18,590 bases of DNA, from contig JACQAF010000255.1 of assembly GCA_016195145.1 (NCBI GenBank), positions 1 to 18,590 on the forward strand, written 5' to 3'. The position numbers and the translations under genes are program-made. A model generated the notes under the pieces. That model saw nothing but the letters and a program-made list of their open reading frames with translations, was not told the DNA's origin and ran no database searches. Positions 15,612-18,590 of this stretch are shown here, in pieces (the stretch's first letter is position 1; each line of letters opens with the position of its first letter). The DNA is from Rhodospirillales bacterium. Lineage in GTDB: Bacteria > Pseudomonadota > Alphaproteobacteria > CACIAM-22H2.

Positions 15612-15640
15612 ACTGAGCCTGCGCGTTGCGCGGACTCAGT
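15612..15640. terminator. Long hairpin between the convergent rhodanese and truA genes
   Basis: The outer arms are ACTGAG / CTCAGT, and the inner pairs CC/GG and GCGC/GCGC close on a GTT loop. There is one bulged base on each side, giving twelve base pairs. It lies 25 bp after the rhodanese stop and overlaps the truA stop codon (15636-15638). No T-run is present, but the symmetry fits a bidirectional terminator. It is the strongest of the three hairpins at convergent junctions. Confidence 0.5.
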
Positions 15641-16373
15641 ACCGCACCTCGACAAGGTAAAGCCCGTCGGGCGGCGCGGTCGGGCCGCCGCGCGAGCGGT
15701 TGCGCGCCGCGAGAGCGTTTTCCACGTCGGCGCGGTTCCATTTGCCCTCGCCCGCCAGCCGCAACGTGCCGACCATGTTGCGCACCTGGTGATGGAGGAA
15801 CGACCGTGCCCGGGCGTTGACATGAATCTCCTCGCCGGCGCGCGAGATGTCGAGGCGGTCGAGGGTTTTTTCCGCCGACTTCGCCTGGCACAGCGAGGCG
15901 CGGAAGGTGGTGAAATCGTGGTGGCCGACCAGCGCCTGCGCGGCATGGTGCATCGCCTCGGCGTCGAGCGGCGCCTGCACGTGCCAGACGCGGTTGCGCT
16001 CCACGGTCGGCGGCGGGCGGCGGTTGAGGATGCGATAGAGATAGGCGCGCGACGTCGCCGACAGCCGGGCGTGGAATTCCGGAGACGCGACATCGGCCAC
16101 CAGCACGGCGACCGGGTCGGGCTGCAGGTGATAGTTGAGCGCCTCGCGCACGCGTTCGGCCGGCGGCTCCTTGGCCAGATCGAAATGCACGACCTGGCCC
16201 AGCGCGTGAACGCCGGCGTCGGTGCGTCCGGAGGCGGTGACGGTCACGCGTTCCTGGCAGAAACGGAAGATCGCCTCTTCCAGCGCCGCCTGCACCGAGG
16301 GGCCGTTATCCTGGCGCTGCCAGCCGACGAACGGCGTGCCGCCGTATTCGAGGACGAGGCGATAGCGCGGCAT
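15636..16373 (-). CDS. truA: tRNA pseudouridine(38-40) synthase
   Basis: The protein has 245 residues from ATG 16373, whose A is the last base of the fmt stop (TGATG), so translation is probably by re-initiation. The frame is open upstream over fmt but shows no family similarity there. TruA converts uridines 38-40 of the tRNA anticodon arm to pseudouridine. Motifs are the N-terminal strand RYRLVLEYGGTPFVGWQRQ (3-21), the catalytic loop GRTDAGVHALGQ with nucleophile Asp52, SATSRAYLYRI (105-115) and the C-terminal HHQVRNMVGTL (194-204). Length is normal (about 245-270) and nothing conserved appears lost. Confidence 0.96.
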   Translation of the reverse strand: MPRYRLVLEYGGTPFVGWQRQDNGPSVQAALEEAIFRFCQERVTVTASGRTDAGVHALGQVVHFDLAKEPPAERVREALNYHLQPDPVAVLVADVASPEFHARLSATSRAYLYRILNRRPPPTVERNRVWHVQAPLDAEAMHHAAQALVGHHDFTTFRASLCQAKSAEKTLDRLDISRAGEEIHVNARARSFLHHQVRNMVGTLRLAGEGKWNRADVENALAARNRSRGGPTAPPDGLYLVEVRY

Positions 16374-17209
16374 CAGGAAAACGCCGTGCCGGCGGGTACG
16401 GGATGGCCGCGCAGGAACTCGGCCGCATCCATCGCCGCGCGCCCCGGCCGCTGCACACGCAAGAGCCGTAACGCCCCCGTGCCGCAAGCGATGGCGAGGC
16501 GGTCGTCGAGCGCCGTGCCCGGTACGCCGGCGGCAGCCCCGTCGACCGCCGCTTGCAACACCTTGATCCGCTCGCCTTTGTATTCGCAGAACGCCCCCGG
16601 CCACGGATCGAAGGCGCGCACCTGGCGCTCCAGCTCGGCCGCCGGCCGGCGCCAGTCGAGCCGCGCTTCCTCGCGCGTCAGCTTCGCCGCATAGGTGACG
16701 CCGTCCGCCGGCTGCGGCGTCGGCGCAAGCTCGCCCGCCGCCAACCCCCTCAACGCCCGCACGATGCATTCGCCGCCGAGGGCGGCGAGCCAGTCGTGAA
16801 GCATGGCGGCCGTGGTGTCGGAGCGAATCGGAACGCAGGCCTGAAGCAGCATCGCGCCGGTGTCGAGCCCTTCGTCCATCTGCATGATGGTGATGCTGAG
16901 GCAGCCGAGGCGCGGCGCGACGAGAATCGCCCTGGGCAGGATGAGGCCGTAGGCGGCAACCACCGCTACGTCGGCGGCAAGCGCTGCGAATGCACCCTGC
17001 TCGGCGGCGCCCTTGAGGCTCGCCGGCGTCCGCACGGCGATTCCGCGCGCCAGGGCGGCCTCGTGGACCGCCGAGCGTTGTTCCTTGTGGCCGCGGCCGG
17101 CCGGACGCGGCGGCTGGGTGTAGACGCAGGCGATTTCGTGCCCGGCGGCGGCAAGCCCGGTCAGCGCCGGCACGGCGAATTCGGGCGTGCCCATGAAGAC
17201 AAGGCGCAT
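16373..17209 (-). CDS. fmt: Methionyl-tRNA formyltransferase with an internal in-frame active-site deletion
   Basis: The protein has 278 residues from ATG 17209, 17 bp after the def stop. Fmt formylates the initiator Met-tRNA using 10-formyltetrahydrofolate. The family is clear: [16 protein letters not shown] (1-16), [12 protein letters not shown] (31-42), [14 protein letters not shown] (83-96) and [15 protein letters not shown] (107-121), then the C-terminal tRNA-binding domain with [15 protein letters not shown] and AFDPWPGAF. However, after APRLGCL (98-104) the sequence jumps straight to SITIMQMD. The intervening segment of other Fmt proteins (NVHxSLLPRWRGAAPIQR...GDAETGV) is missing. Measured against E. 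coli Fmt from memory, residues 106-134 are replaced by two residues, so Asn106 and His108 are lost while the third catalytic residue, Asp144, remains as Asp116. The frame is otherwise intact. Activity is doubtful: it may be a true deletion, a cryptic pseudogene or an assembly error. Confidence 0.9.
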   Translation of the reverse strand: MRLVFMGTPEFAVPALTGLAAAGHEIACVYTQPPRPAGRGHKEQRSAVHEAALARGIAVRTPASLKGAAEQGAFAALAADVAVVAAYGLILPRAILVAPRLGCLSITIMQMDEGLDTGAMLLQACVPIRSDTTAAMLHDWLAALGGECIVRALRGLAAGELAPTPQPADGVTYAAKLTREEARLDWRRPAAELERQVRAFDPWPGAFCEYKGERIKVLQAAVDGAAAGVPGTALDDRLAIACGTGALRLLRVQRPGRAAMDAAEFLRGHPVPAGTAFS

Positions 17210-17226
17210 CCGGGGCGACAAGGGCG

Positions 17227-17751
17227 TCAGGCGGACACCGCCGCCTTCTGCTTTTTCGCCTTGGCCAGTTTGCGCAAAATAATGCCGCGGCGCAGCCCGG
17301 AGAGATAATCGACAAACAGCACGCCATCGAGATGGTCCATCTCGTGCTGCACGCACACGGCGAGCAGTCCGGTCGCGTGCAGCTCGCAAAACTCGTTCTC
17401 GTGGTCGAGATAGCGAATTTTCACCTCCGCCGGGCGGGTCACCTCGGCGAACTGGTCGGGAAAGGACAGGCAGCCTTCCTCGCACGGAACCTGCTCGGCC
17501 GAGGCCCAGACGATCTCGGGATTGGCGATACGCAGCGGCTGCGGTTTCTCGCCCTTGCGGGCGATATCGACGACCAGCACGCGCAAGGCCTCGCCGACCT
17601 GCGGCGCCGCCAGGCCGATACCCGGCGCCGCGTACATGGTTTCGAGCATGTCGTCCATCAGCCGGCGGATGCGTCCGTCGACCTTGGGCACGGGCCGCGT
17701 CTTCGCCTTGAGGCGCGGATCGGGCGCGGTAATGACCTGAAGCAATGCCAT
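17227..17751 (-). CDS. def: Peptide deformylase
   Basis: The protein has 174 residues from ATG 17751. It removes the formyl group from nascent proteins. The three PDF motifs are complete: [10 protein letters not shown] (44-53, with Gln51), EEGCLSFP (91-98, with metal ligand Cys94) and QHEMDHLDG (135-143, with ligands His136 and His140 and catalytic Glu137). The C-terminal extension is Lys/Ala-rich (about 160-174). The open frame continues upstream to 17931, but that stretch lacks similarity and crosses the divergent gene start. It is the first gene of the def-fmt-truA operon, and unlike its partner Fmt it appears fully functional. Confidence 0.97.
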   Translation of the reverse strand: MALLQVITAPDPRLKAKTRPVPKVDGRIRRLMDDMLETMYAAPGIGLAAPQVGEALRVLVVDIARKGEKPQPLRIANPEIVWASAEQVPCEEGCLSFPDQFAEVTRPAEVKIRYLDHENEFCELHATGLLAVCVQHEMDHLDGVLFVDYLSGLRRGIILRKLAKAKKQKAAVSA

Positions 17752-17884
17752 AACGCCTAGGTAAGACGGCCCCGGGCCGCGGTCAAGCGCCATGCAGCGG
17801 GGCGCAATTGCCGCCGCCGGGCGACGGCTGTTAATCTCTGTACCCGGATTATTGCCCCGCCCAAGCCCATCGAGGAGACGACGG
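17752..17884. other. Divergent intergenic region between def and the lyase-family gene
   Basis: This 133-bp stretch must hold both promoters, but neither is strong. On the minus strand, TTGACC (17786-17781) with a 17-bp spacer and TACCTA (17763-17758) would start transcription at about the def ATG, a possible leaderless mRNA. On the plus strand, TTGCCG (17808-17813) with a 17-bp spacer and TTAATC (17831-17836) is a poor match. The plus-strand gene has a clear GAGGAGACG ribosome binding site just before 17885. No other structure was seen. Confidence 0.3.
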
Positions 17885-18590
17885 ATGACCCCGGCCCAAC
17901 GCCTGCGCGAGCTTCTGGCCAAACCCGGCATTCTGATGATGCCGGGCTTTTACGACGGGCTCACCGCCAAGCTCACCGCCGATGCAGGATATCGCCTTGG
18001 CTTCATGAGCGGCTTCGCCGTCGCCGCCGCCCGCCTTGGCATGCCCGACACGGGGCTGATTTCGTTTACCGAAATGGTCGACACCCTGCGCAATTGCTGT
18101 ACCGCCGCGCCCGGTCTGCCGATCGTCGGCGACGGCGATACCGGCTACGGCAACGCCCTCAATGTTCAACGCACGGTCGTCGAATATGCGCGGGCGGGCG
18201 CGGCAGCAGTGATGATTGAGGACCAGGTCAGCCCGAAGAAATGCGGCCACACGAAAGGCAAACAGGTCGTGTCGCGCGAGGAAGCGCGGATGAAAATCCG
18301 CGCCGCGGCCGAGGCAGCCCGCCGCGCCGATATCCTTGTGCTGGCGCGCACCGACGCGCGCGCGGTCTACGATTTCGACGAGGCGTTGGCCCGCTGCCGG
18401 GATTTCGCCGCCGAAGGGGCGGATATCGTCTTCCTCGAAGCGCCGGAAAGCGCCGAGGAAATGCGCGAATTCTGCCGCGCGATCCCGAAGCCGTGCATGG
18501 CCAACATGGTGCCCGGCGGCAAGACGCCGATCCTGCCCACCGCCGAGCTGGAGCGGATCGGCTACCGGATCGTCACCTACCCGGTGGCGC
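17885..18590 (+). CDS. Isocitrate lyase/PEP mutase family protein, N-terminal part (3' end outside window)
   Basis: 235 residues are visible from ATG 17885, behind a good GAGGAG ribosome binding site; the gene runs off the window. The TIM-barrel motifs of the superfamily are present: PGFYDGLTAKL (20-30), the phosphate/Mg region GDGDTGYGN (80-88), EDQVSPKKCGH (111-121) carrying the catalytic Cys loop KKCGH, and LARTDAR, VFLEAPES, ANMVPGGKTP and the final TYPV. The KKCGH loop favours a C-C lyase (2-methylisocitrate, dimethylmalate or oxaloacetate type) over a true PEP mutase. The exact substrate cannot be read from sequence. It resembles the gene cut at the left edge of the window (VFVEAPET, ANMLEGGRTP, AYPTT), so two diverged paralogues flank this region. 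It is divergent from def. Confidence 0.9.
   Translation, partial: MTPAQRLRELLAKPGILMMPGFYDGLTAKLTADAGYRLGFMSGFAVAAARLGMPDTGLISFTEMVDTLRNCCTAAPGLPIVGDGDTGYGNALNVQRTVVEYARAGAAAVMIEDQVSPKKCGHTKGKQVVSREEARMKIRAAAEAARRADILVLARTDARAVYDFDEALARCRDFAAEGADIVFLEAPESAEEMREFCRAIPKPCMANMVPGGKTPILPTAELERIGYRIVTYPVA

Noticed and set aside
1..18590. Mobile elements, phage genes, CRISPR, tRNA or rRNA
   Set aside because: Looked for direct repeats, transposase/integrase motifs and tRNA-like cloverleaf sequences; none seen. Base composition appears uniform by eye.

Overview
The window is chromosomal DNA from a GC-rich alphaproteobacterium, most likely from Rhodospirillales or a close relative. The evidence is the gene order rpmH-rnpA-yidD-yidC-yihA-argB, then dapD/dapE and a convergent def-fmt-truA block, together with a DUF2336 protein and a TTAA-N7-TTAA (CtrA-type) site. 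No tRNA, rRNA, transposase, integrase, CRISPR array or phage gene was seen. Coding density is very high: the largest gene-free stretch is about 207 bp (3978-4184), so no stretch over 300 bp lacks a gene.

Layout. (1) 1-362: 3' end of an isocitrate lyase/PEP mutase family gene, cut by the window edge. (2) 379-3977, minus: a three-gene operon of a TVP38/TMEM64 membrane protein, a mercuric-reductase-like FAD disulfide oxidoreductase and an orphan sensor histidine kinase. The first two overlap by 4 nt, and a strong sigma70-like promoter sits at 4053-4080. (3) 4185-8367, plus: ribosomal protein L34 (GTG start), RNase P protein, YidD, YidC, the GTPase YihA/EngB and acetylglutamate kinase, served by a near-consensus promoter at 4112-4140. 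(4) 8388-11356, minus: a PAS-PAS-GAF-GGDEF diguanylate cyclase coupled by a GTGA overlap to a DUF2336 HEAT-like protein. (5) 11514-15586, plus: dapD, a GFA-family zinc protein, dapE, a small membrane protein and a secreted two-domain rhodanese. (6) 15636-17751, minus: def, fmt and truA. (7) 17885 to the end: the 5' part of a second isocitrate lyase/PEP mutase paralogue.

How they fit together. Region 3 is the translation and membrane-insertion housekeeping block. Regions 3 and 5 add arginine synthesis (argB) and the succinylase branch of lysine/diaminopimelate synthesis (dapD, dapE). Region 6 handles formylation, deformylation and tRNA pseudouridylation.

The most notable observations are as follows. 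Fmt carries an in-frame internal deletion that removes the segment holding its catalytic Asn and His. The TVP38-oxidoreductase pair is a redox membrane module next to an orphan kinase. A CtrA-type box lies upstream of the cyclase/DUF2336 operon. A perfect palindrome overlaps the -35 box of the TVP38 operon. Perfect hairpins lie at all three tail-to-tail gene junctions.
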